This document shows, in pieces, positions 18,606 through 29,068 of a stretch of 64,000 nucleotides of DNA. Made by a program: the position numbers and the translations under genes. Position 1 is the first letter of the stretch. Each line of letters starts with the position of its first letter. Source of the stretch: Pragia fontium DSM 5563 = ATCC 49100 (GTDB lineage: Bacteria > Pseudomonadota > Gammaproteobacteria > Enterobacterales > Enterobacteriaceae); contig NZ_FOLW01000004.1 in NCBI RefSeq assembly GCF_900112475.1, positions 95,249-159,248 of the forward strand, written 5' to 3'. Under the pieces are notes generated by a model. That model did no database searches and had not been told where the DNA came from. It saw only the letters and a list, made by a program, of their open reading frames with translations.

Positions 18606-19220
18606 AGCGATAACGCTATTCGAATGGATGAGTATCAAGCACTACAGGAACAACGTCGTTGGCAATCACTTGAACCCCACAGTTATGAAAACTTTGTGAT
18701 TGGCATAATGGGATTAGGCGTTCTCGGCAGTAAAGTCGCTCAGCGGCTGGCATCGTTTGGTTTCTCGGTGAAAGGCTGGAGCCGTAGCAAAAAAGAGATT
18801 GCCGGGATAGCGACTTATAGCCAGCAACAATTTGCCGATTTTCTACAACAAACCCGAGTTATTGTGAATTTATTACCCAGTACGCCCGATACTCAAGGTA
18901 TACTAAATAAGACGCTGTTCGCGCAATTGAAACAGGGCGCTTACCTGATTAACGTGGCTCTTGGAGAGCATCTGGTGGAGGAAGATCTACTGGAAGCGTT
19001 GGACTCTGGCCAACTTAAGGCCGCAACGCTGGATGTGTTTCTTCAGGAGCCGCTGTCAAAGCAACATGTGTTCTGGCAGCGACCAGAGATAACCGTAACG
19101 CCGCACATTTCTGCCATAACCTTACCGCAGGTGGCGATGGAGCAAATTTGCCGCCAATTGAAGGCATTTCAGGCCGGTGAGGCGATAAGCGGCGTGGTAA
19201 ACGTGGCCAGAGGTTATTGA
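18606..19220 (+). pseudogene. ghrA: 5'-truncated glyoxylate/hydroxypyruvate reductase A
   Basis: The readable protein (ATG 18624, 198 residues) aligns with the last two thirds of GhrA (about 312 residues): the NAD-binding fold (GIMGLGVLGSKVAQRL), NLLPSTPDTQGILN, TLDVFLQEPL and TPHISAIT. The N-terminal part, about 110 residues, is missing; a TAG closes the frame at about 18598. The catalytic Arg of the family (LNLARGxH) is Leu here (INVALGEH), which predicts no activity. The truncation faces tRNA-Ser and the accessory region, so it was probably caused by events at that border. Confidence 0.85.
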
Positions 19221-19330
19221 TTGAAGGGGGAAGCCCCGATACTGCTTTACTGTTCAGACCGAGGCGAATATATCGGCCTGATAACCGATTAGAAATATTT
19301 TACCGTTAAGAAACAGAAAGGAAGTCCGCT

Positions 19331-20068
19331 ATGTATCCGGTTGATTTACACGCCCATACCGTTGCCAGTACCCATGCTTATAGCACCGTCAGCGATTATT
19401 TTGCCATTGCAAAAGAGAAGGGAATTAAACTGTTCGCCATTACCGATCACGGTCCGGATATGGTTGATGCACCGCACCGTTGGCATTTCCAGAATATGGC
19501 GGTCATCCCGCGTATGGTGGATGGTGTTGGCCTTCTGTACGGTATTGAAGCAAATATTAAAAACCTACAGGGTGAAACGGATTGCTATCCAGATATCGAT
19601 CGGCGTTTAGACCTGGTGATTGCCGGTTTTCATGAGCCGGTGATGCCGTCTCAGGGGCTTGAGGGCAATACCCAGGCGATGATTGCGACCATTGCCAGTG
19701 GAAAAGTGCAGATGATTAGCCATCCGGGCAACCCGAAATTCCCCATTGATATCGCTGCGGTTGCTGCTGCTGCGGCTAAACACAATGTAGCGCTGGAAAT
19801 TAATAACTCATCGTTTCTTCATTCGCGCACCGGTAGTGCGAAAAATTGTATTGAAGTGGCTAAAGCAGTACGCGATGCCGGCGGTTGGGTAGCGTTGGGG
19901 TCAGATTCACACGTAGCCTATGCGCTGGGTGGATTTGAAAAGTCGATAGAAGTGCTTGAGTTGGTTGGCTTTCCTCAAGAGCGAGTTTTAAACGTTACGC
20001 CACGTCGGGTGCTCGATTTTCTGGAATCCCATGGTCGGCCGCCGATTGCTGAGTTTGCTTCACTGTAG
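19331..20068 (+). CDS. ycdX: PHP-family phosphatase YcdX
   Basis: A 245-residue protein, the family length, with the metal-binding motifs [32 protein letters not shown] and GSDSH. E. coli YcdX is a trinuclear-zinc phosphatase whose activation is aided by the chaperone YcdY, encoded two genes downstream here. ATG 19331 follows GAAAGGAAG. Cytoplasmic. In E. coli ycdX-ycdY are adjacent; here a MuiA-like gene separates them. Confidence 0.95.
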   Translation: MYPVDLHAHTVASTHAYSTVSDYFAIAKEKGIKLFAITDHGPDMVDAPHRWHFQNMAVIPRMVDGVGLLYGIEANIKNLQGETDCYPDIDRRLDLVIAGFHEPVMPSQGLEGNTQAMIATIASGKVQMISHPGNPKFPIDIAAVAAAAAKHNVALEINNSSFLHSRTGSAKNCIEVAKAVRDAGGWVALGSDSHVAYALGGFEKSIEVLELVGFPQERVLNVTPRRVLDFLESHGRPPIAEFASL

Positions 20069-20125
20069 TGAACAGTGATAACTCGAATCGCTTAACTAAT
20101 TCCATTGATGTTCAAGGATAAATTG

Positions 20126-21796
20126 ATGACAGCTTTTTACTCTCGCCGTTTTAGCATTTCACTATTGTCTGCCTCTTTGGCTCTGGCTTGCCCTGCATTA
20201 GCCTATGCGGATTCGCTGACGGAAAAGGTTCGACTGAATGACGTCACCGTGTTTATCCGCGGTGCAGAACTGTTTAACAGCGGCAAAGTTTCGCTGCCGG
20301 CGGGGGAGAGCGAAGTCGTTTTTACCAATATCGCCAGTGGGTTAAATGAACAAAGTTTAATGATCGAAGCGGATAACGGGGTAGTAGTACAGTCTTCAGG
20401 CGTACGGCGTGACTACCTGAGTGAAAATTTATCGCCGGAAGTTGAATCACTCAAAAAACAGATTGAATCTGAGGTTCGTGCACAGAGCAAATTAAACGTT
20501 CAGCGTGAAGTGATTCAGGCTCAGTTGGCGATACTGGAAAGCAACCGTGCACTTGGTGGTGAAAAAGAGGGTGCTTCCGTCGAGCAGGTTAACCAGATGC
20601 TGCAACTGGTGAATAATAAAATGAGTGAAGTGCTGCTGACCGATATCGATTTACGGGAACAGCTAGCTGAAATTGATAAAAATATTGAGAAACTAAATAA
20701 ACAGCTGGCTGAAGCGCAGCAGAAAAGCGGTCAGGCGGTGAATCAGGTGGTGGTGAAGTTCTATTCGCCAAAAGCGGTCACCAGTGATATTAAACTGTCT
20801 TACGTGATTCGTGATGCGGGCTGGGTACCCACCTATGATGTTCGGGTCGACAATATTACCCAACCGGTGAAGCTAAGCTATAAAGCTAACGTTTTTCAAA
20901 ATAGCGGTATTAACTGGGATAAAGTCAATTTAACCTTGTCGACAGGTAACCCAAGTGAAGGGGCGCAGGCACCTCGATTGATGCCTTGGTATATTGATCT
21001 GAATAAACAGCCGCTGCTTTCTGTATCGAAAATGAAAAACGATGTTATGGAGGTATCCGCTCCGGCTCCCTCTAGCGCATTAATGGGAGCCGGAGCGGAT
21101 GGTAATTTTGCTGAAGTCGCTGGGCTTGAACAGCGGAAGAAAGTATCTAAGCCTCTATCTGACTATGTGGTCACTGATGTCGGTGGCGTGAATACCCGTT
21201 TTAGCATCACCTTACCGTATAATATCGCTGCCGATGGCAAAGGGCATTCGGTAATGATTAAGCAGGTCGATGTTCAGGGGGATTATCGCTATGTGGTGGT
21301 GCCTAAGTTGGAACAGGATGCTTTCTTGCAGGTACAGCTGAAAGCATGGGAAAATTTGAACTTACTGCCGGGTAAATCCAATATTTTCTTTGAGGGTTCC
21401 TATGTTGGGCAGGGATACATTGATACCCGACATATCAAAGATACGCTGGATCTCTCTTTAGGTCGTGATAAGAAGATTCTGGTTAATCGAGAAAATGCTA
21501 AACTCACCACCGCCAAAGCCGAGTTTTTCGGTAATTCGGTCAATCAACAATATTCCTATACTATGGACGTCAGGAATACCCGTAAGGAGCCGATTAAGCT
21601 CGTGGTATTAGACCAAATACCAATGAGCCGTAACGCGTCTGTAACGGTAGATAGTGTGCAGTATGACGGTGCCAGCTATAACAAAGACACGGGCGAAGTG
21701 CAGTGGTTGCTGGATTTAGCGCCAAATGAATTACGTAAATTAAGCTTATCCTATACGGTAAAATCGCCGAAGGATGAGCGTGTAGTCGGTTTATAA
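20126..21796 (+). CDS. MuiA-like periplasmic protein (DUF4139/DUF4140)
   Basis: The start ATG 20126 follows AAGGATAAATTG and gives a 556-residue protein with a signal peptide ending near ALAYA. The N-terminal DUF4140 portion (VTVFIRGAELFNSG) is followed by a coiled coil at about residues 100-210. The C-terminal DUF4139 region contains YVIRDAGWVPTYDVRV and NLTLSTGNPS. Relatives are annotated as mucoidy inhibitor A proteins, with unclear biochemical role. It sits between ycdX and ycdY, an insertion relative to E. coli order. Confidence 0.85.
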   Translation: MTAFYSRRFSISLLSASLALACPALAYADSLTEKVRLNDVTVFIRGAELFNSGKVSLPAGESEVVFTNIASGLNEQSLMIEADNGVVVQSSGVRRDYLSENLSPEVESLKKQIESEVRAQSKLNVQREVIQAQLAILESNRALGGEKEGASVEQVNQMLQLVNNKMSEVLLTDIDLREQLAEIDKNIEKLNKQLAEAQQKSGQAVNQVVVKFYSPKAVTSDIKLSYVIRDAGWVPTYDVRVDNITQPVKLSYKANVFQNSGINWDKVNLTLSTGNPSEGAQAPRLMPWYIDLNKQPLLSVSKMKNDVMEVSAPAPSSALMGAGADGNFAEVAGLEQRKKVSKPLSDYVVTDVGGVNTRFSITLPYNIAADGKGHSVMIKQVDVQGDYRYVVVPKLEQDAFLQVQLKAWENLNLLPGKSNIFFEGSYVGQGYIDTRHIKDTLDLSLGRDKKILVNRENAKLTTAKAEFFGNSVNQQYSYTMDVRNTRKEPIKLVVLDQIPMSRNASVTVDSVQYDGASYNKDTGEVQWLLDLAPNELRKLSLSYTVKSPKDERVVGL

Positions 21797-21817
21797 CTAA
21801 GTTAACAGGTTAATTTG

Positions 21818-22381
21818 ATGAATGAGTTTTCTATTGTCTGCCGTATTTTAGGCTCGCTGTTTTACCGCGCCCCGCAGGATACGGTATTGGATCCACTGTT
21901 TGCTTTATTGACGGAAGGTAAATTAAAGCAACACTGGCCGCTGGAACAGGACGACTTGCTTCAGCGTATGGGGCAGGATGTGGATCGTCAGGTATTGGCG
22001 GCAGACTATCAGGCAATGTTTAGTGCAGATGGCAGCGTTTCTCCTTACGGTAGCGATTATGAAGGGGCGGGAGAGAGTGCTACTCGCGCATTTCTTACCC
22101 AGTGTGGTATGCCGCTCACCGAGGCGCCAGCGGATCATTTTGGCCTGCTGTTATTAGCCGCTTCTTGGATTGAGGATAATGCTCTGGAGTCTGATGAAGT
22201 CTTAGCGCAAATTGCCCTGTTTGACGACTATTTACTCCCTTGGTGTGGGAGTTTCCTAGGAAAAGTAGAAGCCCACGCGACTGGCGCATTCTACCGCACT
22301 TTATCTATGGTCACGCGCGAGGCTCTACAGGCAATGCGTGATGAGCTGGCAGAGGTCTCCTCTGATACAGAACATGAGTGA
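21818..22381 (+). CDS. ycdY: TorD/DmsD-family chaperone YcdY
   Basis: A 187-residue all-helical protein with the TorD-type pattern: [15 protein letters not shown] at the start, [20 protein letters not shown] near residue 70, and [13 protein letters not shown]. In E. coli YcdY promotes activation of the zinc phosphatase YcdX and has been linked to swarming. ATG 21818 is preferred. It lies 21 bp after the MuiA-like gene and is probably co-transcribed. Confidence 0.92.
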   Translation: MNEFSIVCRILGSLFYRAPQDTVLDPLFALLTEGKLKQHWPLEQDDLLQRMGQDVDRQVLAADYQAMFSADGSVSPYGSDYEGAGESATRAFLTQCGMPLTEAPADHFGLLLLAASWIEDNALESDEVLAQIALFDDYLLPWCGSFLGKVEAHATGAFYRTLSMVTREALQAMRDELAEVSSDTEHE

Positions 22382-22397
22382 GAAAGGAATGACCATA

Positions 22398-23555
22398 GTG
22401 AGTGATGAAGTTGAATTAGTACCTTCAGTATTTTCCCATTTAATGCTGTCCCGCTATCCTGAATTTGATACGGTGACCAGTTTACAAGCCTGGGACGCTG
22501 CGGATGAGTATTTAATTAATACCGTTGATAAGCAAAAGTTGGCTCAGGGGCCAGTACTTATCCTTAACGATACCTTTGGCGCACTAGCCTGCGCATTGCA
22601 TAAGCATCAACCGATTAGCTACGGTGACTCTTATGTTAGCCAACTGGCGACCTTACGTAATTTTCAACAGAACGGGATTTCAGGTGACGATGTCACTTTT
22701 GTTGACAGTGTTTCAGCTTTATCCGGGCAGCCGGCAGTGGTACTGATTAAAGTCCCTAAAGCCTTGGCTTTGTTGGAACATCAGCTGTATGCCTTACGTG
22801 AAGTGGTCAGCGCCGATACGCAGATTATTGCTGCGGCGAAAACCCGCGATATTCATACTTCAACGCTGCAACTGTTTGAAAAAATTCTTGGCCCCACTCA
22901 TACCAGTTTGGCCTGGAAAAAATCCCGTCTGATCTTTTGTCAGTTCAACGGTCCAGATGTTGAACCAATGAATGAATTGGTTTCCTGGCCATTAGATGGT
23001 ACCGACTACCAAATCCATAACTACCCGAACGTATTTTCCCGCACTTCATTGGATATTGGCGCGCGTTTCTTTCAAGAGTATTTGCCGTCAGGGTTAAGTG
23101 GCACCATCGTGGATTTAGGCTGTGGTAACGGCGTTCTGGGGCTGAAAGCCTTGCAACAAAACCCCGAGGCTGAGGTTATCTTTCGTGATGAATCCTACAT
23201 GGCGGTAGAATCCAGTCGTTTGAACGTAGAGAGCAACTGCCCAGAAGAACTGTCCCGTTGTTTCTTTGAAGCCGACCATTCACTGGCGAATATTGAACGG
23301 AATTCATTGCAGGCAGTATTGTGCAATCCACCGTTCCATCAGCATCATTCAGTAACGGACTATATTGCCTGGCAAATGTTTAATGACGCTAAACGCTGCT
23401 TAGCGATTGGCGGTGAATTACGCATTATTGGCAACCGCCATCTGGGATATCATCAGAAGCTAAAACGCCTGTTTGGTAACTGCGAATTGCTGGCTTCCAA
23501 TAAGAAGTTTGTTATTTTGCGCTCGGTAAAAGCGCCGAGAAAAAGCCGCGCATAA
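22398..23555 (+). CDS. rlmG: 23S rRNA m2G1835 methyltransferase RlmG
   Basis: An SAM-dependent methyltransferase of about 385 residues with an inactive N-terminal half ([15 protein letters not shown]) and a catalytic C-terminal half: [13 protein letters not shown] (SAM motif I) and LCNPPFHQ (NPPF motif typical for base N-methylation of guanine). It modifies G1835 of 23S rRNA. I favour GTG 22398, preceded by AAAGGA at 22383-22388 with 9-bp spacing, because the protein then begins like E. coli RlmG. ATG 22374, overlapping ycdY, is the alternative. Confidence 0.93.
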   Translation: MSDEVELVPSVFSHLMLSRYPEFDTVTSLQAWDAADEYLINTVDKQKLAQGPVLILNDTFGALACALHKHQPISYGDSYVSQLATLRNFQQNGISGDDVTFVDSVSALSGQPAVVLIKVPKALALLEHQLYALREVVSADTQIIAAAKTRDIHTSTLQLFEKILGPTHTSLAWKKSRLIFCQFNGPDVEPMNELVSWPLDGTDYQIHNYPNVFSRTSLDIGARFFQEYLPSGLSGTIVDLGCGNGVLGLKALQQNPEAEVIFRDESYMAVESSRLNVESNCPEELSRCFFEADHSLANIERNSLQAVLCNPPFHQHHSVTDYIAWQMFNDAKRCLAIGGELRIIGNRHLGYHQKLKRLFGNCELLASNKKFVILRSVKAPRKSRA

Positions 23556-23580
23556 GTGAGATAGTGAAGCAATACCATTA

Positions 23581-23614
23581 AAAAAGCGCCGGATGATTTA
23601 ATCCGGCGCTTTTT
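23581..23614. terminator. Bidirectional terminator between rlmG and yceB
   Basis: AAAAAGCGCCGGAT (23581-23594) pairs perfectly with ATCCGGCGCTTTTT (23601-23614), between convergent genes. Confidence 0.95.
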
Positions 23615-23630
23615 ATTTATTCAGAAAAAA

Positions 23631-24200
23631 CTATTTAATAAACTCAAACACCAATTTACCTTCTTTGACTTCAATACCTTTCGCTAACTTTTGTGCCGTA
23701 GCTTCCAGTGCGCTGTTGCTTGGATTCAGCACATAAACTGGCTGATCGTTGAAATAGAGCTGTAACGCGCTATTAAGCAAAGGGATAAAGGTTTTGACGT
23801 TTTTCACTGCACCTTGATTAGTTTTCAAGTCGTAATCGGCCAGTTCTAAATCTTTCAGATAAATAGCGCCTTTAACCGGATCAAAATCCGGGCGGGCATT
23901 AATGGTTAACTGTAGATTGGCATCCTGATTACCCAGAATAGAAGAAACATCGAATAGCGCATTACCGGAAAGGGTAACTTTATTCGGGACACTGCGACCG
24001 ATGGTAACATTAAGATTATTCAGCGATAAATTGGCATTGACCAATCCACTCAGGTTAAAACTGCGAGATGCTTTTTCAGTATGGCTGGCTAAATATTGGT
24101 TAATCGACTGCTCGCTTAATGAATATTGCGTCACCTGACTACAACCAAACAGAGAGCCGATAATCAGAACGGCAAAAATACGCGAAAAAAATTTAGACAT
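23631..24200 (-). CDS. yceB: Lipoprotein YceB (DUF1439)
   Basis: A 189-residue protein with a lipoprotein signal (SRIFAVLIIGSLFGC). The mature part matches DUF1439, a TULIP-like beta-rich fold of envelope lipoproteins (YSLSEQSINQYLASH at the start). Its role is not well defined. It lies 87 bp downstream of mdtH on the same strand. Confidence 0.92.
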   Translation of the reverse strand: MSKFFSRIFAVLIIGSLFGCSQVTQYSLSEQSINQYLASHTEKASRSFNLSGLVNANLSLNNLNVTIGRSVPNKVTLSGNALFDVSSILGNQDANLQLTINARPDFDPVKGAIYLKDLELADYDLKTNQGAVKNVKTFIPLLNSALQLYFNDQPVYVLNPSNSALEATAQKLAKGIEVKEGKLVFEFIK

Positions 24201-24287
24201 ACAAACCCTTTAATCAATAAAAACAGATACGGTTCAGTTATCTGTAGAGTAACAATTCCTGTATAGACAGGGCAAAATTAATTCAGT

Positions 24288-25493
24288 TCAGGAAATAGCA
24301 GCTTTGTCATTGATACGGCTAGGTGAGAACTGCCGATACAGCGCCAGCGCCGTCACGATACCAATAACCCCCAACAATAGCCACGGTATTTGGGGCAGAT
24401 TGAGTTCATGGCCGATATCATAAAGCCAGCCCCCGCCGGTATAACCAATAGCACCGCCAAATGCCAGACCTAATCTACTGAATCCCATATAGCTGGCTCT
24501 GGCGTGAGGATTGGAGAGTGCCGCACTGAGAGTTTCTCTGGCCGGCTCGGCAATAATCAAACCAAGGTAAAAGAAAAATATCAGTGCCAGCACCCCAGAC
24601 AAGGAGCCGACAAAACCCAGAGGCATCAGACTAAAAGTCATTAGTAATAATCCCGCCATCAAGCGTTGGTCGAGGCGAAAATACTTTTCACTCCAACGTG
24701 CAATAGGATAAAGCAGGGAAAGAGAAAGAATGGCCTGAATTAGATACATCCAACGAATGGTTTCTGGCGCACCTGACACTTCATTTACCAGTAATGGCAG
24801 CATCAGCATGACTTGGATGGATAACACATAGTAGCCAGTCAGGGTTAACACATAGCGGCGAAAATGGGCGTCATGAATAGCCGCTTTAATGCCGTTCATA
24901 ATCGGTGCTCTTACCGAGGAAGAGACACGATAAGCTGGTAAAACAAAAGCGTTAAGCGCAGCGGCTAAAACAAAAAATCCGGCGCCAAACCAGCACACCC
25001 AGTGAAAATCATAACGCAGTAACCAACTGCCTAAGAGTGCGCCAACTACCACGCCGGCGCTATCTTGCATCATCAGCAATGAATAAAAACGCCCTCGTTC
25101 ATGTGGGCGGGTCAGTTTTATTACCAAAGCGACTCGTGGAGGATCGAATAGGGTACCGCCAAAGGCAGAAAGTGCACAGGAGAGCATCAATATCCACGGT
25201 TGGTCAGCCATCGCCATCGAGGCAAACCCCGCTGCGCGTAACAGCATACCGGTCACGATCAACGGTTTAGCGCCAAAGCGGTCAGCCAACGCACCGCCAA
25301 AAATGCCCAATCCCTGTTGTAAAAATTGACGAAGACCCAATGCCAAGCCGACAATTAATGCCGCCCAACCAAGCTGATCAACAAAACGAATAGAAATGAG
25401 TGGAAAAACGACAAAAAAACCCAACACAACTAGCAAGTTATCTAATAATAGAAAATACTTACCTAAGCTTCTGACTCGCGACACCCGTGGCAT
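24288..25493 (-). CDS. mdtH: Major facilitator superfamily multidrug transporter MdtH
   Basis: A 401-residue inner-membrane protein with twelve predicted helices and the MFS loop motif A ([14 protein letters not shown]). It is near the length of E. coli MdtH (402) and begins with the same [19 protein letters not shown] type of N-terminus. Drug/proton antiport is inferred from the family. It is divergent from rimJ and followed by yceB, as in related genomes. Confidence 0.95.
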   Translation of the reverse strand: MPRVSRVRSLGKYFLLLDNLLVVLGFFVVFPLISIRFVDQLGWAALIVGLALGLRQFLQQGLGIFGGALADRFGAKPLIVTGMLLRAAGFASMAMADQPWILMLSCALSAFGGTLFDPPRVALVIKLTRPHERGRFYSLLMMQDSAGVVVGALLGSWLLRYDFHWVCWFGAGFFVLAAALNAFVLPAYRVSSSVRAPIMNGIKAAIHDAHFRRYVLTLTGYYVLSIQVMLMLPLLVNEVSGAPETIRWMYLIQAILSLSLLYPIARWSEKYFRLDQRLMAGLLLMTFSLMPLGFVGSLSGVLALIFFFYLGLIIAEPARETLSAALSNPHARASYMGFSRLGLAFGGAIGYTGGGWLYDIGHELNLPQIPWLLLGVIGIVTALALYRQFSPSRINDKAAIS

Positions 25494-25634
25494 AATTCAC
25501 CGTAAGCGAAAGAAGAAATAAACAGAGAGGGAATTGTTGGCTATTTTGAACTTAATTGCTGAATAACGATACTATTTTAGTAAACTAGTTTTATCTTTTA
25601 ATGCGGTCTTTCAATGTTTGAATAAGGGGTGAGG

Positions 25635-26219
25635 ATGTTTGGCTATCGTTCTAATGTTCCTAAAGTATCATTAACGACGGATCGCCTGATTGTGCGCCTT
25701 GCCTGTGAGCGTGATGCCTACCGGCTTGCAGAGTATTACACCGAGAATAAAGACTTTCTTAAACCTTGGGAACCGGTACGCGATCAGAGTTATTGCCACC
25801 CCTCTGGCTGGCAAGTACGGCTAAATCTGATTAATGAGTTACATAAACAGGGCAATGCCTACTATTTTTTGTTGCTCGATCCGGAAGAAAAAGAGGTCAT
25901 TGGTGTAGCCAACTTTAGTAACGTTATTCGGGGTGATTTTCACGCCTGTATTTTAGGGTACTCGTTGGGACAAAAATGGCAGGGTCAGGGATTGATGTAC
26001 GAAGCATTACAGCCGGTACTGCGTTATATGTTTAACCAACAAAAAATGCACCGAATTATGGCTAACTATATGCCGCATAATCATCGCAGTGGTAATTTGT
26101 TGTTGCGCCTGGGTTTTGAGCGGGAAGGGTATGCGAAAAGCTATCTGCGGATTGATGGAAATTGGCAAGATCATGTGATGATGGCGCTGGTTAATCTTGA
26201 CTGGAAACCGGCAATTTAA
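25635..26219 (+). CDS. rimJ: Ribosomal protein S5 N-alpha-acetyltransferase RimJ
   Basis: A 194-residue GNAT protein starting [20 protein letters not shown], as in E. coli; ATG 25635 follows AAGGGGTG. The acetyl-CoA loop is in [14 protein letters not shown], and [20 protein letters not shown] is the conserved C-terminal motif. It acetylates the N-terminus of S5. yceH follows 11 bp later. Confidence 0.96.
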   Translation: MFGYRSNVPKVSLTTDRLIVRLACERDAYRLAEYYTENKDFLKPWEPVRDQSYCHPSGWQVRLNLINELHKQGNAYYFLLLDPEEKEVIGVANFSNVIRGDFHACILGYSLGQKWQGQGLMYEALQPVLRYMFNQQKMHRIMANYMPHNHRSGNLLLRLGFEREGYAKSYLRIDGNWQDHVMMALVNLDWKPAI

Positions 26220-26230
26220 GGAATTGAATC

Positions 26231-26887
26231 ATGAAATATCAGTTAACGGATAAAGAAGCGCGCGTTATCGGCAGTATGTTAGAAAAAGAAGTCACCACGC
26301 CGGATCAATATCCACTATCGTTAAATGGCCTGATGGTTGCCTGTAATCAGAAAACCAGCCGGGATCCGGTGATGGAACTGAGTGAGTTTGATATTCAGGA
26401 CACGTTGGACAGTTTGCAAAAAAAGCACTTGATACGTCAGGCGGCGGGAACTGGTGGGCGAGTTGCGAAATATGTTCATCGTTTTTGTAATACTGAGTTT
26501 GGTAATTTCAAACTGTCCGCAGATGAATTGGCAGTCATCTGTTTATTATTGCTACGCGGACCACAAACTCCAGGGGAACTCAGAACCCGCTCTAACCGCT
26601 TGTATGAGTTTAGTGATATTAGTGAAGTGGAACAGGTGCTGGAAGGCTTAGCCAGCCGAGAAGATGGCCCCTTTGTGGTTAAGCTGGAGCGAGAGCCGGG
26701 CAGAAGAGAGTGTCGATATGCCCATTTATTTTGCGGCCCGGTCGAGGCAGGTGTGCCAAGTAACGCTTCTGAAGCCCCGCAATCCAGCGAGTTGGGCGAG
26801 CGACTGCAACAGTTAGAAAGTGAAGTGGAACAGCTTAAACAACAGGTTGCAGAACTTAGTGAGAAGCTTGAAATATTGGTAGGTTAA
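26231..26887 (+). CDS. yceH: YceH family protein (DUF480)
   Basis: A 218-residue protein with two winged-helix-like repeats typical for DUF480 ([40 protein letters not shown]) and a C-terminal leucine/glutamine coiled coil. ATG 26231 lies 11 bp after rimJ, preceded by AAGGAATTGA. Gene order rimJ-yceH-murJ is conserved. The molecular function is unknown. Confidence 0.94.
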   Translation: MKYQLTDKEARVIGSMLEKEVTTPDQYPLSLNGLMVACNQKTSRDPVMELSEFDIQDTLDSLQKKHLIRQAAGTGGRVAKYVHRFCNTEFGNFKLSADELAVICLLLLRGPQTPGELRTRSNRLYEFSDISEVEQVLEGLASREDGPFVVKLEREPGRRECRYAHLFCGPVEAGVPSNASEAPQSSELGERLQQLESEVEQLKQQVAELSEKLEILVG

Positions 26888-26922
26888 TTGGTGACGGTGT
26901 CACGTTAATTTAGTTTGTTGAG

Positions 26923-26975
26923 TATTATTTTCCCCTGCAAGGTGAGGCTGTGTAAGCATGCAGGGGAAAAATAAT
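26923..26975. terminator. Palindromic terminator between yceH and murJ
   Basis: A TATTATTTTCCCCTGCA arm pairs with TGCAGGGGAAAAATAATA across a loop of about 20 bp, with T/A runs on both sides. Confidence 0.75.
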
Positions 26976-27083
26976 ATTTTTATACGCTTTTAGATTGGTG
27001 ATTCCATTCAGTAACCGTAAACTACGCCTCAGTCAGTCATCGCAACAGCCTGCGGTGCCATTAATAAGAATCGTTGAAATTAC

Positions 27084-28619
27084 ATGAATTTATTAAAATC
27101 ACTGGCCGCTGTCAGCTCCATGACAATGGTTTCTCGAGTTTTGGGCTTTGCCCGTGATGCTATTGTGGCGCGGGCGTTTGGTGCCGGTATGGCGACGGAT
27201 GCTTTTTTTGTCGCATTTAAACTGCCTAACTTATTGCGGCGGATTTTTGCTGAAGGCGCATTTTCTCAGGCTTTTGTGCCAATTTTAGCTGAGTATAAAA
27301 CTCAACATGGCGAAGAGGCGACGAGAACCTTTATTGCCTATGTCTCCGGGTTATTGACCTTAGTTCTGGCGTTGGTGACGTTTTTAGGCATTGTTGCCGC
27401 TCCCTGGATTATCTGGGTGACCGCCCCCGGGTTTAGTGATGAACCAGAGAAATTTGCCTTAACCACTGAGCTGTTACGCATCACTTTCCCGTATATTTTA
27501 TTGATTTCGCTGGCGTCGTTGGCCGGAGCCATTCTGAATACCTGGAACCGTTTTTCGGTGCCGGCATTTGCGCCAACGCTGCTGAACGTTAGTATGATTG
27601 GCTTTGCCCTGTTTGGTGCGCCATATTTCGATCCTCCGGTTGTGGCGCTGGCATGGGCGGTTGTAGTGGGGGGGATTTTACAACTGCTTTATCAACTGCC
27701 TCACTTAAAAAAGATCGGTATGTTGGTACTGCCAAGAATCAACCTGAAGGACAGCGGCGTCTGGCGGGTGATGAAGCAAATGGGGCCAGCGATACTCGGG
27801 GTTTCTGTTAGCCAAATTTCTTTGATTATCAATACTATTTTTGCTTCATTTCTGGCTTCTGGCTCAGTGTCTTGGATGTATTACGCTGACCGCCTGATGG
27901 AACTGCCTTCCGGCGTATTAGGCGTGGCATTAGGGACAATTTTGCTGCCATCGCTGGCCAAGAGCTTCTCCAGTGGAAATAGTGAAGAATATTCAAGCTT
28001 GATGGATTGGGGGCTTAGACTTTGCTTTTTACTGGCTTTACCGTGTTCTGTGGCGCTGGGTGTGATGTCAGAACCCTTGATTAAGTCTTTGTTTCAGTAT
28101 GGTCAGTTTAGCGCTCACGATGCGGCTATGACGCGTCAGGCGCTGATTGCCTATTCTATCGGGTTAATGGGGCTGATTTTGGTGAAAGTGCTGGCACCAG
28201 GGTTCTATTCACGCCAGGACATCAAAACACCGGTTAGAATCGCAATTTTTACCCTATGCGCCACTCAGTTAATGAATCTGGCATTTATTGGTCCGTTAAA
28301 ACATGCGGGTCTGGCGTTATCGATTGGTATTGCTGCCTGCATCAACGCCGGTTTACTTTATTGGCAGTTGCATAAACGTCAGTATTTTCAGCCGAAGGCA
28401 GGATGGGGAAGCTTCTTTCTGAAATTGATCGCAGCATTGCTGGTAATGACCGCCGCATTAATCGGCATGATGTATATTATGCCCGCTTGGGATGAAGGAA
28501 ATATGCTGATGCGAATTCTGAGGCTGCTCTTGATAGTGGTGGTCGGTGTTGTGGCTTATTTTGGTACGCTGGCCGCGTTGGGATTCCGGATTAGGGATTT
28601 TGCTCGCAGGATAGGGTAA
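27084..28619 (+). CDS. murJ: Lipid II flippase MurJ
   Basis: A 511-residue polytopic inner-membrane protein of the MOP superfamily, same length as E. coli MurJ. Conserved features include the start [20 protein letters not shown], the GFARD loop, [20 protein letters not shown], and the helix-7/8 loop region ([17 protein letters not shown]). It moves lipid II across the membrane for peptidoglycan synthesis. It is followed by a dispersed repeat and convergent argS. Confidence 0.97.
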   Translation: MNLLKSLAAVSSMTMVSRVLGFARDAIVARAFGAGMATDAFFVAFKLPNLLRRIFAEGAFSQAFVPILAEYKTQHGEEATRTFIAYVSGLLTLVLALVTFLGIVAAPWIIWVTAPGFSDEPEKFALTTELLRITFPYILLISLASLAGAILNTWNRFSVPAFAPTLLNVSMIGFALFGAPYFDPPVVALAWAVVVGGILQLLYQLPHLKKIGMLVLPRINLKDSGVWRVMKQMGPAILGVSVSQISLIINTIFASFLASGSVSWMYYADRLMELPSGVLGVALGTILLPSLAKSFSSGNSEEYSSLMDWGLRLCFLLALPCSVALGVMSEPLIKSLFQYGQFSAHDAAMTRQALIAYSIGLMGLILVKVLAPGFYSRQDIKTPVRIAIFTLCATQLMNLAFIGPLKHAGLALSIGIAACINAGLLYWQLHKRQYFQPKAGWGSFFLKLIAALLVMTAALIGMMYIMPAWDEGNMLMRILRLLLIVVVGVVAYFGTLAALGFRIRDFARRIG

Positions 28620-28659
28620 GGTTGGATTAAATAGTAAGGCAGTTAACTGCTTGTTAGGT

Positions 28660-29014
28660 AAGTTTAATAACAGCGAAAGTTTCGTCCACTATAAGTACGG
28701 AGAATGAATTAACGGTGGTACACGTGGCCGAGCAGAGGGCGTTAAGGGCGAACGCCCTCTGCACACCCGCGCCTTCGCCCCCGAATTCAGGTCGCCTACG
28801 GCGACTTCCCTCCGCCTTCGTTCGGGTTAACGCACCGGCGCTGATTCTGTTATTCGCCTTATTGCATAAGTCTCACCCTAACGGGCCAGCACAAGTGCTG
28901 TTCAAAATGGCTAACGCCATTTAGTCCGGAGAAGCAGCGCCTCGCCCATCATCCCTGATGCGCGTGCTCCCTCACTCAGTTGTCGGCTGAATTCCAGCGC
29001 TCAATAAAAAGGAC
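28660..29014. repeat. Dispersed repeat, copy 1
   Basis: About 355 bp, closely matching 59541-59893 through the whole length. The left part carries a strong hairpin (GCAGAGGGCGTT ... AACGCCCTCTGC); the rest is GC-richer than its surroundings. A frame within it could encode APALILLFALLHKSHPNG and similar sequence, but no start site or codon pattern supports a gene. No transposase, terminal repeat or target duplication is evident. It lies in the 450-bp gap between murJ and argS. Confidence 0.85.
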
Positions 29015-29068
29015 ATAAAGAGAAAATACATTTATGTCCTTAAAATTAAGCTCCTAGGCCTATCTTTC

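Noticed and set aside
28715-28924. Small frames within the dispersed repeat (also 59521-59723)
   Set aside because: They share residues only because the DNA is repeated. The two copies differ in frame near the hairpin and lack translation signals.
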